Assembly (NCBI GenBank): GCA_036499165.1
Contig: DASYEE010000036.1
Span: 1 to 6,252, forward strand
DNA from: Galbitalea sp036499165
GTDB lineage: Bacteria > Actinomycetota > Actinomycetes > Actinomycetales > Microbacteriaceae
DNA length: 6,252 nt
Direction of reading: 5' to 3'
The translations under genes were made by a program, and so were the position numbers. Below are positions 1 through 5,655 of the stretch, one piece after another. Every line of letters starts with the position of its first letter. Within the stretch, counting starts at the first letter, position 1. The notes under the pieces were generated by a model. It made no database searches and had not been told where the DNA came from. It saw only the letters and a program-made list of their open reading frames with translations.

Positions 1-83
1 CGAGCCGCAGGATCGTAGTACTTCGCTGTCATCGAATGTATCCTGAGCCGAAGCGCAGCGAAGTACTACGATCCTGCGGCTCG
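1..83. repeat. Perfect 28-bp inverted repeat at the window edge (arms 1-28 and 56-83)
   Basis: Bases 1-28 are the exact reverse complement of bases 56-83, with a 27-nt loop (29-55) between them. The left arm begins exactly at base 1. The right arm is coding: read in the frame of the downstream nitroreductase it gives KYYDPAARL, which fits the N-terminal region of that family. The left arm puts an in-frame TAG at 16-18 upstream of that coding stretch. A perfect copy starting at the first base and destroying an otherwise good reading frame looks like a fold-back chimera or an assembly dead-end, not a biological repeat. A real recent inverted duplication cannot be excluded. The repeat itself is certain; its origin is inference. 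Confidence 0.95.
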
Positions 84-633
84 GTTGGACGACGACCAAA
101 TCCGCGAATTGGTGCGGATCGGCACCACCGCGCCGACGTCCTTCCACTTACAGAACTGGCGTTTCATCGCGGTACGCACACCGGAAGCCAAAGCTCGATT
201 GCTTCCGATCGCTTGGAATCAGCCCGCGATCACCGATGCCGCCGTCACCTTTGTTGTCTGCGGTCAGTTGGCCGATTCCAGCGTCATACCAAAGCGCCTG
301 GCACCACTGGTAGAAGCGGGCATCATGCCCGCGAAAATGGTCTCGGAATGGGAAACCCCTGCACGCGACCTGTATATGGAGTACCCCCAGCGCCAGCGCG
401 ACGAGGCAGTACGGACTGCCACCTTCGGTGCGGCGACGATGATCTATGCAGCGCGCTCGCTGGGCTTGGGTTCGACGCCAATGATCGGCTTCGATGCCGA
501 AGCAGTTCACCGCGAGTTTGGACTGGCGGAGTACGAAGTGCCCGTCCTGCTGTTGTCCGTGGGGCTCGAACGTCCGGGGAACTGGGGGCAGAAGCCTCGC
601 CGTCCGGTGGCTGAAGTGCTGGAATTCGCATAG
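31..633 (+). CDS. Nitroreductase family FMN oxidoreductase, 5' end incomplete
   Basis: Cytosolic FMN-dependent NAD(P)H oxidoreductase of the nitroreductase superfamily, which reduces nitroaromatics, quinones or enones; the substrate is unknown. Family marks, numbered from the TTG at 85: APTSFHLQNWRF at 16-27 (FMN-contacting segment, normally PSxxNxQPW-like), the GLG turn at 127-129 before the 'GFD' segment, and a C-terminal tail with GNWGQKPRR. The TTG at 85 is the only in-frame start after the TAG at 16-18 and would give 182 residues. However, the frame stays family-like further upstream (LSRSAAKYYDPAARL, about 43-87), matching the usual N-terminal 'RRS..KY/F' segment. I therefore draw the coding region from 31 and regard it as partial; about 200 residues are visible, near the normal size. 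No Shine-Dalgarno precedes the TTG. The gene ends 130 bases before the cupin gene on the same strand. Family assignment is firm; the start is unresolved. Confidence 0.9.
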   Translation: MECILSRSAAKYYDPAARLDDDQIRELVRIGTTAPTSFHLQNWRFIAVRTPEAKARLLPIAWNQPAITDAAVTFVVCGQLADSSVIPKRLAPLVEAGIMPAKMVSEWETPARDLYMEYPQRQRDEAVRTATFGAATMIYAARSLGLGSTPMIGFDAEAVHREFGLAEYEVPVLLLSVGLERPGNWGQKPRRPVAEVLEFA

Positions 634-634
634 T

Positions 635-641
635 GGAGGAG
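635..641 (+). promoter_or_regulatory. Orphan Shine-Dalgarno-like GGAGGAG after the nitroreductase stop
   Basis: A strong GGAGGAG lies 1 base after the nitroreductase TAG, but no ATG, GTG or TTG occurs at a usable distance; the nearest, a GTG at 660, is 18 bases away. The ten bases 634-643 (TGGAGGAGTC) recur exactly at 2542-2551, where they form the working ribosome site of the DoxX-like gene. It may be the leftover of a lost gene, or chance. Low confidence in function. Confidence 0.3.
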
Positions 642-664
642 TCCGCTCTTAGTCGGGCAGTGTC

Positions 665-706
665 GGAAGGCTCCAAATGATCACGCCGAGTGACGAAGAG
701 CCTTCC
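665..706 (+). other. Two-tier stem-loop in the nitroreductase-cupin gap
   Basis: GGAAGGCTC (665-673) pairs perfectly with GAGCCTTCC (698-706) across a 24-nt loop. Inside that loop TCAC (681-684) can pair with GTGA (690-693) around GCCGA. No T-run follows on either strand, so it is not a classical rho-independent terminator. It could slow transcription, protect a 3' mRNA end, or be a binding site ahead of the cupin gene. The pairing is seen; the function is unknown. Confidence 0.5.
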
Positions 707-763
707 AAGTGGAAAATCGCATTGAAACCAAGCAAGTCGAGATGAATACGAAAGGTCAGAAAT

Positions 764-1261
764 ATGGAGATGCCGAAGATCGTCGTGAAGCCGGGTGAGC
801 ATACTTCGGTCTGGCTGGGCGGGATGGGAGTGGAATTCAAGATTTCCGGATCGGACACTGGGGGAGCCTTCGCGGTCGTGGAACATCCCATCGAACCGGG
901 ACGGCTCGTGCTGCCCCATGTCCACCAGTACGAGGATGAGTATTCCTACGTCTTGGAAGGGACGATCGGCGCAAGGGTCGGTGACCGCGAGGTTATCGCG
1001 GGGCCGGGCAGTTACGTGCTGAAGCCCCGCGGGGTGATGCACACGTTCTGGAACGCTGGCCCCGGCCCGGCGCGGATCCTGGAAGTGATCTCTCCGTCAG
1101 GGTTCGAGAACTACTTCTCCGAACTCGGCAGGGCCAAGGATCTGATCCGAAATCCTGAGTTGGCGGCGAAATACGGATTGACCTACTCGTCGGAGTGGGT
1201 CAACGGGCTGATCGAAAAGTACGGCCTGAAGCTGCTCGATGGGTCGACGGGCGCGACCTGA
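764..1261 (+). CDS. Cytosolic single-domain cupin protein
   Basis: Small beta-barrel metal-binding protein of the RmlC-like cupin fold, 165 residues, with no signal peptide or membrane segment. Motif 1 is PHVHQYEDEYSYVLEG, with metal-ligand candidates His52, His54 and Glu59. Motif 2 is textbook, Gly82-x5-Pro88-x-Gly90-x2-His93-x3-Asn97. All four usual metal ligands (two His, Glu, His) are therefore present, so it can bind Fe, Mn or Zn; whether it acts as dioxygenase, isomerase or binding protein cannot be told. A helical C-terminal tail (about 115-155, rich in charged residues) follows the barrel. The ATG at 764 has AAAGG at 751-755, eight bases upstream; the ATG at 770 is the in-frame alternative. 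It sits between the nitroreductase and the AhpD-like gene, all on the same strand. Confidence 0.9.
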   Translation: MEMPKIVVKPGEHTSVWLGGMGVEFKISGSDTGGAFAVVEHPIEPGRLVLPHVHQYEDEYSYVLEGTIGARVGDREVIAGPGSYVLKPRGVMHTFWNAGPGPARILEVISPSGFENYFSELGRAKDLIRNPELAAKYGLTYSSEWVNGLIEKYGLKLLDGSTGAT

Positions 1262-1284
1262 AGCGACTCGGTGAATGATCGGGG

Positions 1285-1300
1285 TGAGGTCTCGATCTCA
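1285..1300. promoter_or_regulatory. Near-perfect 16-bp palindrome, operator-like
   Basis: TGAGGTCTCGATCTCA reads almost the same on both strands: the outer four bases of each half match exactly, and the interior has a G-T mismatch and a mismatch at the centre. It lies 63 bases before the AhpD-like start, where an operator or promoter element would fit. A TetR-type dimer could use such a site, but no second copy in the window supports that. Tentative. Confidence 0.25.
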
Positions 1301-1351
1301 AGCGGCGGTCAGACCCGTTCTCATGTAGACTTTTCGTAATACCAGCAACTG

Positions 1352-1357
1352 AAGGGA
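1352..1357 (+). promoter_or_regulatory. Ribosome binding site deciding the AhpD-like start
   Basis: AAGGGA lies just before two consecutive ATG codons (1360 and 1363). From the AAGG core the spacing is 4 bases to the first ATG and 7 to the second, so the second (1363, protein starting MPRTAV) is the better start. The difference is a single residue. Confidence 0.6.
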
Positions 1358-1362
1358 CCATG

Positions 1363-1908
1363 ATGCCCAGAACTGCAGTACCAGCGCCCGAACAAGTGCC
1401 GGCCACCTCGAAGCCGATGCTCGAAATGTTCACCAAGAACATCGGGTTCACTCCAAACATGATGGCGACCTTCGCGCTCAGTCCCATCGCGTTCAACGCA
1501 TGGGCCACGCTGCTCGGCTTCTTAAGCAAAGCGCTCGACGTGAAGACGCGAGACAGCATCGGCCTCGCAGTCTCCGAAGTGAACGGCTGCAACTACTGTC
1601 TGGCAGTTCACAGCTTTACTGCCGAGCATCTGGCCAAGCTTCCGGCCCTCGAAATCATTCTCGCTCGCAAAGGGCAAGCGAGCGATCCGAAACGAAACGC
1701 TGCCGTTCGGTTCGCGCGTCGAGTCACTGAGACTCGCGGCCACGTCGATGATGCCGATGTCCAAGCCATTCGCGATGCCGGCTACACGGATGCGAACGTT
1801 ATGGAGATCATCGCACTCGTAGCAATGTATTCGCTAACGAACTTTTTTAACAACGTGTTCGATCCCGAGAAGGACTTTCCCAGCGTTGCGCCGGCCGGCT
1901 CGATCTGA
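1363..1908 (+). CDS. AhpD-like peroxidase-related protein (carboxymuconolactone decarboxylase fold)
   Basis: All-helical cytosolic protein of the AhpD/carboxymuconolactone-decarboxylase superfamily, 181 residues from the preferred ATG. It carries the thiol-active motif ExxxCxxCxxxH: Glu72, Cys76, Cys79 and His83 (add one if the ATG at 1360 is used), inside EVNGCNYCLAVHS. In AhpD relatives the two Cys cycle between dithiol and disulfide while the Glu/His pair relays protons, giving peroxidase or disulfide-reductase activity. The two Cys distinguish it from true decarboxylases of the fold, which lack them. The N-terminal part ('IGFTPNMMATFALSP') and C-terminal part ('NFFNNVFDPEKDFP') match the uncharacterised peroxidase-related branch. 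Such a protein needs an electron donor; the flavoprotein at 4116-5507 is a candidate (inference). It is followed 43 bases later by the exported cupin gene. Confidence 0.92.
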   Translation: MPRTAVPAPEQVPATSKPMLEMFTKNIGFTPNMMATFALSPIAFNAWATLLGFLSKALDVKTRDSIGLAVSEVNGCNYCLAVHSFTAEHLAKLPALEIILARKGQASDPKRNAAVRFARRVTETRGHVDDADVQAIRDAGYTDANVMEIIALVAMYSLTNFFNNVFDPEKDFPSVAPAGSI

Positions 1909-1951
1909 ACTCGATCTGGTCGCATCGACCTCTCTTAACGTAGGGCACATC

Positions 1952-2380
1952 ATGATTCGCAGAGTTTCGATATTAGCGGCGGGGATTGGTCTTGCGGCAG
2001 TTGGCATGACCGCGGCTCAGCACGACGAGAACCATTCCGGGTCGGTTAAGGCGCTGGCGGCCCGGGACATTGTGGAGAAGGTGGACGGCAAGGAGGCGAA
2101 GGCGACGGCCGTCGAGGTCACGCTGGAAGCCGGGCAGGCGGGCACCCCGCACCGCCATCCTGGACCAGTACTGGGGTACGTGATTGAAGGTGAGTACGAA
2201 TGGGCGATCGATGACCGGCCTGCAACGGTCCTTAAGGTCGGCGAGACATTCTATGAGCCAGCCGGGTGCCTGCACCGAGTGTCGAAGAATCCGGGCAAGG
2301 CGAAGACCCGGGTGCTGGCGTGGGGCATCCACCCGCGAGAAGCCAAGGACCTCGCCATCCCGGAAGCCAAGAAAAAATAG
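1952..2380 (+). CDS. Exported cupin protein with signal peptide
   Basis: Single-domain cupin of 142 residues, predicted outside the cytoplasm. The ATG at 1952 has AGGG at 1942-1945 and gives a clean Sec signal: MIRR basic end, hydrophobic stretch about 5-19, and likely cleavage after the TAA at 20-22 ahead of QHDEN. In-frame extension upstream to a TTG at 1886 overlaps the previous gene and would bury the signal, so it is rejected. Motif 1 is Gly61-x5-His67-x-His69, followed by PGPVLGYVIEG. Motif 2 is Gly97-x5-Pro103-x-Gly105-x2-His108, with Asn113. The Glu that normally follows the HxH by four or five residues is absent (Pro, Gly, Val or Leu there), which is usual for the HRHPGP-type secreted cupins. 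A metal site of three His is expected; substrate unknown. It ends 29 bases before the epimerase remnant. Confidence 0.9.
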   Translation: MIRRVSILAAGIGLAAVGMTAAQHDENHSGSVKALAARDIVEKVDGKEAKATAVEVTLEAGQAGTPHRHPGPVLGYVIEGEYEWAIDDRPATVLKVGETFYEPAGCLHRVSKNPGKAKTRVLAWGIHPREAKDLAIPEAKKK

Positions 2381-2397
2381 TCCGGCCCCCAGACTTC

Positions 2398-2403
2398 AGG
2401 AGG
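2398..2403 (+). promoter_or_regulatory. Perfect Shine-Dalgarno retained ahead of a broken gene
   Basis: AGGAGG sits six bases before the ATG at 2410, an ideal ribosome site. The reading frame it serves encodes a recognisable start of an NAD(P)-binding epimerase but stops after 32 codons. The intact signal suggests that the gene was once well expressed and that the loss is recent. Confidence 0.7.
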
Positions 2404-2409
2404 AACCCC

Positions 2410-2508
2410 ATGAACGTGTTCGTCGCGGGAGCAAGCGGTGCCGACGCGGCCTACCTCAGAACTAGGCTGCGGGGGACGAGAAGGATGTGCAGGTGGCGGA
2501 CATCATGA
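2410..2508 (+). pseudogene. Remnant of an NAD(P)-dependent epimerase/NmrA-type gene
   Basis: The frame opens MNVFVAGASG, the beta-1 strand and glycine-rich start of a Rossmann-fold NAD(P) epimerase, where a longer GxxGxxG motif and about 280 more residues would be expected. Instead it runs on as ADAAYLRTRLRGTR and stops at a TGA (2506-2508) after 32 residues. That second stretch resembles the C-terminal region of the same family (which commonly reads like D-A-x-Y-x-x-x-x-L-R-G), so the simplest story is one large internal deletion joining the two ends, followed by frame loss. The bases 2509-2554 up to the DoxX-like gene contain only its ribosome site. The remnant sits among intact relatives of the same redox cluster. 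The N-terminal assignment is fairly good; the deletion reading is inference. It could alternatively be a real 32-residue peptide gene, which I think less likely. Confidence 0.6.
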
Positions 2509-2554
2509 TCAAACCAGGGAAGCTCACCCGCTGGGTGGTAATGGAGGAGTCTTC

Positions 2555-3004
2555 ATGAACGAATGCTACGAGGGGAGGGCTGCCGTCCGTTTGGCAGTCG
2601 TGTGCTGGGGGGTTCGGGTCGCGCTCGCGGCCTCTTTTCTGTCTGCAGTGGCCGATCGGCTTGGGTTCTGGGGACCACTGGGTACGCCGGGCGTTTCGTG
2701 GGGGAGTGTACCGAAGTACGAGGAGTACGTCGCGCAACTCAACTGGTTTGTGCCTGCCGGGATGGTGCCAGCGGTCGGGTGGGTAGCAACGGCTTGCGAG
2801 GTGCTCCTCGCAGTCGGCCTATTGATCGGCTGGAGGCTCAGCCAGGTCGCCGTCGCAGCCGGGCTATTGCTGACTCTATTTGCGGCGTCAATGGCCGTCG
2901 CCTTCGGCCCGAAGTCGCCGCTGGACTATTCCGTTCCCTCGGCAGCGGCTGCAGCGTTCTTGTTGGCCGTGATCTCGCGGCCGGTGCGTCAACCGAACTC
3001 GTGA
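2555..3004 (+). CDS. DoxX-like four-helix membrane protein
   Basis: Integral inner-membrane protein of 149 residues. Four hydrophobic segments are visible, at about 12-33, 65-91, 95-117 and 126-141. Glu82 lies inside the second helix, in the 'A-x-E-x-x-L-x-x-G-L-L-I-G' pattern typical of DoxX/DoxD relatives, and the loop 'GPKSPLDYS' before helix 4 is also family-like. The biochemical role of most DoxX-like proteins is unknown; some relatives join thiosulfate:quinone oxidoreductase or thiol-stress complexes. The ATG at 2555 follows GGAGGAG (2543-2549) by five bases. In-frame codons further upstream (to about 2438) overlap the epimerase remnant and carry no membrane-protein character, so they are excluded. 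It is followed 44 bases later by the quinone oxidoreductase-like gene. Confidence 0.85.
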   Translation: MNECYEGRAAVRLAVVCWGVRVALAASFLSAVADRLGFWGPLGTPGVSWGSVPKYEEYVAQLNWFVPAGMVPAVGWVATACEVLLAVGLLIGWRLSQVAVAAGLLLTLFAASMAVAFGPKSPLDYSVPSAAAAAFLLAVISRPVRQPNS

Positions 3005-3048
3005 GTTAACGAAGTTGCTCGGACACGATCATACAGGAGACAATTCCC

Positions 3049-3966
3049 ATGAAAGCAATCGTAGTAACGAATCAGGCGGCCGGAACGGCCGGGATGAAGC
3101 TGTCCGAGCAGCCCGAGCCGCAGGCCGCGATCAACGACGTTGTGGTCCAAGTCCATGCGTCAGGATTCACCTGGGATGAACTAACATGGCCCTCGACATG
3201 GACCGATCGTCTTGGCCGTGACCGGACACCAGTTATTGCCGGGCAGGAGTTGGCGGGAGTGGTCAGTGCTCTCGGCTATGGGACGACAGGGCTGAGGATG
3301 GGACAGCGGGTCTTCGGCCTCACGGACTATTATCGCGGTGGCACCTTGGCAGAGTATGTCGCTGTCGAGGCGCGCAACCTTGCGCCGCTGCCGGGCGACG
3401 TCGATTTCACGGTGGGGGCGAGCGTGGCGATGCCGGGCCTGACTGCCTGGCAGGGACTGCTCGAGCACGGCCGTCTTCAGGCAGGTCAGAGCGTCCTCGT
3501 GCATGGCGCGGCCGGAGCCGTCGGTTCGATGGTAACACAGCTCGCCCGTGAAGCGGGTGCGTACGTCATCGGCACCGGACGCGCTACCCACCGTCATGCG
3601 GCGCTCGACTTTGGCGCGCAGGAGTTCGTCGACCTTGAAAACGACCAGTTGGAAGACATTGGCAAAGTCGAACTGGTTTTCGATGTCTTCGGCGGCGACA
3701 TCGTAAAGCGGTCCACAGGCCTGATTCGCTCCGGAGGAACGCTTGTGACCATCGCCGGCCCGACCGAGGCACGGCCCGCCGATGGTCGCACGATTGACTT
3801 CGTCGTCGTACCCGATCGCGCCCAATTGAGCGAGATCATTCGCCGTGTGCGTGACGGACGGTTGCGGACGAACATCGGCAACGTCTCAACCCTCGATGAC
3901 GCTGTCGCCACCTTCAACTCGACCAAGCCACGCAAAGGGAAGACGATCATTTGTGTTCGGCCGTAA
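3049..3966 (+). CDS. Zinc-free MDR-family NADP-dependent oxidoreductase, quinone-reductase type
   Basis: Cytosolic medium-chain dehydrogenase/reductase of 305 residues, in the quinone oxidoreductase branch. It should reduce quinones, enones or similar electrophiles with NAD(P)H. The N-terminal GroES-like domain (about 1-125) ends in a typical GGTLAEYV segment (97-104). The Rossmann domain carries the coenzyme loop HGAAGAVG (152-159), the AxxGxxG pattern typical of NADPH-using quinone reductases. The catalytic zinc ligand near residue 38 is not Cys, the usual GHE is GQE (65-67), and no four-Cys structural-zinc lobe exists; the only Cys is near the C-terminus. It is therefore not a zinc alcohol dehydrogenase, although automatic annotation may call it one. 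AGGAG at 3035-3039 supports the ATG at 3049, nine bases on. It lies 44 bases after the DoxX-like gene and 149 before the flavoprotein gene. Confidence 0.92.
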   Translation: MKAIVVTNQAAGTAGMKLSEQPEPQAAINDVVVQVHASGFTWDELTWPSTWTDRLGRDRTPVIAGQELAGVVSALGYGTTGLRMGQRVFGLTDYYRGGTLAEYVAVEARNLAPLPGDVDFTVGASVAMPGLTAWQGLLEHGRLQAGQSVLVHGAAGAVGSMVTQLAREAGAYVIGTGRATHRHAALDFGAQEFVDLENDQLEDIGKVELVFDVFGGDIVKRSTGLIRSGGTLVTIAGPTEARPADGRTIDFVVVPDRAQLSEIIRRVRDGRLRTNIGNVSTLDDAVATFNSTKPRKGKTIICVRP

Positions 3967-4115
3967 GCCACGGAAGTCTGGCGAGAACACTCTTGAGCTC
4001 CACCGAATTCTTTCATTTCCGCGAACCTCGAGACACGAGAAAGCGTCGAATTCAGGAACGCGGCATCTATGGAACGACTCATCTCGTGGTGTCAACGGAA
4101 AGGATGGATTGCCTG

Positions 4116-5507
4116 ATGGGTGACCGACAGAATTACGACCTAATCGTGCTGGGCAGCGGGAGGGGCAGGTTCCTCGCCTGGTCCACGGCTTCGGCAGGCA
4201 AGCGGACGGCAGTCGTGGAACGACGCTACATCACGGGGGCCTGCCCCAGCATTGCGTGCTTGCCGAGCAAGTATTTGATTCACGGTGCAAAAGTCGCGAG
4301 CTATTTCCGCCGAGGGGCCGAGATCGGGATTGTCCCGGACAATTGGACTGTCGATATGTCCGTCATTCAGAACGGCAAGCGTCAGATGGTCGACGCTATG
4401 GTCGTCCGGAATGAAGACTTCTATCGAGCCAGCGGCACCGAGCTAGTCATGGGACAGGGCCGCTTCGCCGGGCCGAGGACGATCGAGGTCGTGGACGCCG
4501 ATGGCAGGACGCGGACCCTCTATGGCGAGGTGGTCGTGATCAGCACCGGCTCCCGAGCCCGGATCGATCCGATCCCGGGCTTGGCTGAAGCGCGGCCGAT
4601 GACGCACGTTGAGGCTCTCGATCTCGACCGCGTCCCAGGTCACCTCGTCGTACTGGGAGGCGGCTATATCGGTCTCGAGCTGGCCCAGGCGTTTCGCCGC
4701 TTCGGCAGCCGTGTGACGGTCATCGAGCGGAACGATGCGTTGGCACATCGCGAGGACCGCGACGTCTCGGCAGCTCTGCGCGAGCTCTTCGAGGACGAAG
4801 GGATCGACGTTCGCACCGGCAGCCGTGTCGAGTGCGTCGAGGGGCGATCTGGCGAGTCTGTGAAACTGCATGTGACGCGCGACGGGGCAAGGGACATGAT
4901 CGAAGGGACGGATCTCCTCGTCGCGACGGGACGGACCCCGAACACCAATGGCATCAATCTCGAGGCGGCCGGTATCGAGCGGGATGACCGTGGCTTCGTC
5001 AAAGTCGACGAGCGATGCCGGACGACGGCACCCGGGATCTGGGCGGTGGGCGATTGCGCGGGCAGCCCACAGTTCACTCACATCGCCGACGACGACGTCC
5101 GCGTGGTCCGCGACAACCTTGCCGGCATTGACCGGACAACGACCGGACGTCAGGTCCCGTATTGCCTGTTCACCGATCCCGAATTGGCGCGAGTCGGCCT
5201 GAGCGAGTCGGAGGCCAAGCGCCGAGGGATCCCCTACCGCCTTGCGAAGATCCCGATGACCGCCATTGTCCGCACTCGCACCCTTTCCGAGCCTCGCGGC
5301 TTCTTCAAAGCGTTGGTCGCCGTCGATAGCGATTGCATACTTGGCTTCACCGCATTCGCGCCCGAGGCCGCCGCCGTCATGACGACCGTCCAGGTCGCGA
5401 TCTCAGCGGGGCTCTCCTACACGGACTTGCGCGACGCGACTCTCGCTCACCCGACGATGTCGGAAGGCCTCGCGGCGCTGTTCCGCGCAGTGCCCGACCG
5501 AACCTGA
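4116..5507 (+). CDS. Class I pyridine nucleotide-disulfide oxidoreductase, Lpd/MerA-like
   Basis: FAD flavoprotein of 463 residues, the normal family size. Order of marks: FAD-binding start GSGRG (13-17), redox-active pair Cys43-x4-Cys48 in GACPSIACLPSK, NAD-binding GGGYIG (181-186) ending in Glu204-Arg205 (acidic residue, favouring NADH), FAD ribityl motif GDCAG (from 312), and the C-terminal catalytic dyad His445...Glu450 in HPTMSEGL. It lacks the N-terminal metal-binding domain and the C-terminal Cys pair of true mercuric reductases. 'Mercuric reductase' would therefore be an over-call, and it is also not a plain housekeeping dihydrolipoamide dehydrogenase. Odd: the third Gly of GxGxxG is Arg18, and the usual GG before the first Cys is TGA. 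Start: the ATG at 4116 puts the FAD motif 12 residues in; the ATG at 4104 (GGA four bases upstream) is also possible. The open frame back to 3951 overlaps the previous gene and is rejected. It may reduce the disulfide of a partner such as the AhpD-like protein (inference). Confidence 0.92.
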   Translation: MGDRQNYDLIVLGSGRGRFLAWSTASAGKRTAVVERRYITGACPSIACLPSKYLIHGAKVASYFRRGAEIGIVPDNWTVDMSVIQNGKRQMVDAMVVRNEDFYRASGTELVMGQGRFAGPRTIEVVDADGRTRTLYGEVVVISTGSRARIDPIPGLAEARPMTHVEALDLDRVPGHLVVLGGGYIGLELAQAFRRFGSRVTVIERNDALAHREDRDVSAALRELFEDEGIDVRTGSRVECVEGRSGESVKLHVTRDGARDMIEGTDLLVATGRTPNTNGINLEAAGIERDDRGFVKVDERCRTTAPGIWAVGDCAGSPQFTHIADDDVRVVRDNLAGIDRTTTGRQVPYCLFTDPELARVGLSESEAKRRGIPYRLAKIPMTAIVRTRTLSEPRGFFKALVAVDSDCILGFTAFAPEAAAVMTTVQVAISAGLSYTDLRDATLAHPTMSEGLAALFRAVPDRT

Positions 5508-5655
5508 TCTGCCGATTGCCACTACAACGCCATCTTCCCTGAAAGCGAGACCTGTGCAAGATCTGATCGAGGGAGGCCACTGACACGACACCCCCGGACA
5601 CCGCGCGCAGGATTGCCTTCGAAGCCGGTCGTTATCAAAGCGATAACTCGCGGCG
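5508..5655. other. Convergent intergenic gap, no clear terminator
   Basis: This gap holds 148 bases between two genes that converge. It contains one small inverted repeat, GTTATC (5631-5636) and GATAAC (5642-5647) around AAAGC, eight bases beyond the TetR stop. The stem is short, A/T-rich and not followed by a T-run, so it is at best a weak transcription end or a small binding site. I see no coding sequence here. Confidence 0.4.

Noticed and set aside
29..83. Resemblance of TCCTGAGCCGAAGCGCAGCG to intergenic palindromic repeats that I recall from some Acidobacteriota and Chloroflexota
   Set aside because: The stretch reads in frame as a plausible nitroreductase N-terminus, so coding sequence explains it better; no second copy of the full repeat occurs in the window.
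36..614. 192-residue open frame starting at the ATG at 36
   Set aside because: It overlaps the nitroreductase in another frame and its Arg/Ser-rich translation looks like no protein family.
722..750. TTGAAA with a GAATAC about 16 bases later as a promoter for the cupin gene
   Set aside because: The -10 match is poor, and transcription from it would start at or after the ribosome site at 751-755.
323..1042. Long minus-strand open frame across the nitroreductase and cupin genes
   Set aside because: Antisense shadow of two well-supported genes, with low-complexity translation and no motif.
1886..1951. Upstream TTG start for the exported cupin
   Set aside because: It overlaps the AhpD-like gene and would bury the clear signal peptide that begins at the ATG at 1952.
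3181..3825. Minus-strand open frame of 214 residues opposite the quinone oxidoreductase gene
   Set aside because: It is entirely antisense to a gene with clear motifs and shows no ribosome site or recognisable domain.
3951..4103. N-terminal extension of the flavoprotein by about 50 residues
   Set aside because: It overlaps the end of the quinone oxidoreductase gene, has no domain character, and would push the FAD motif far from its usual place near the N-terminus.
4443..5081. Minus-strand open frame of 212 residues opposite the flavoprotein gene
   Set aside because: Antisense shadow that arises from the codon bias of the real gene; no domain seen.
4116..5507. Calling the flavoprotein a mercuric reductase
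   Set aside because: The N-terminal metal-binding domain and C-terminal Cys pair are missing and no mer genes are nearby.
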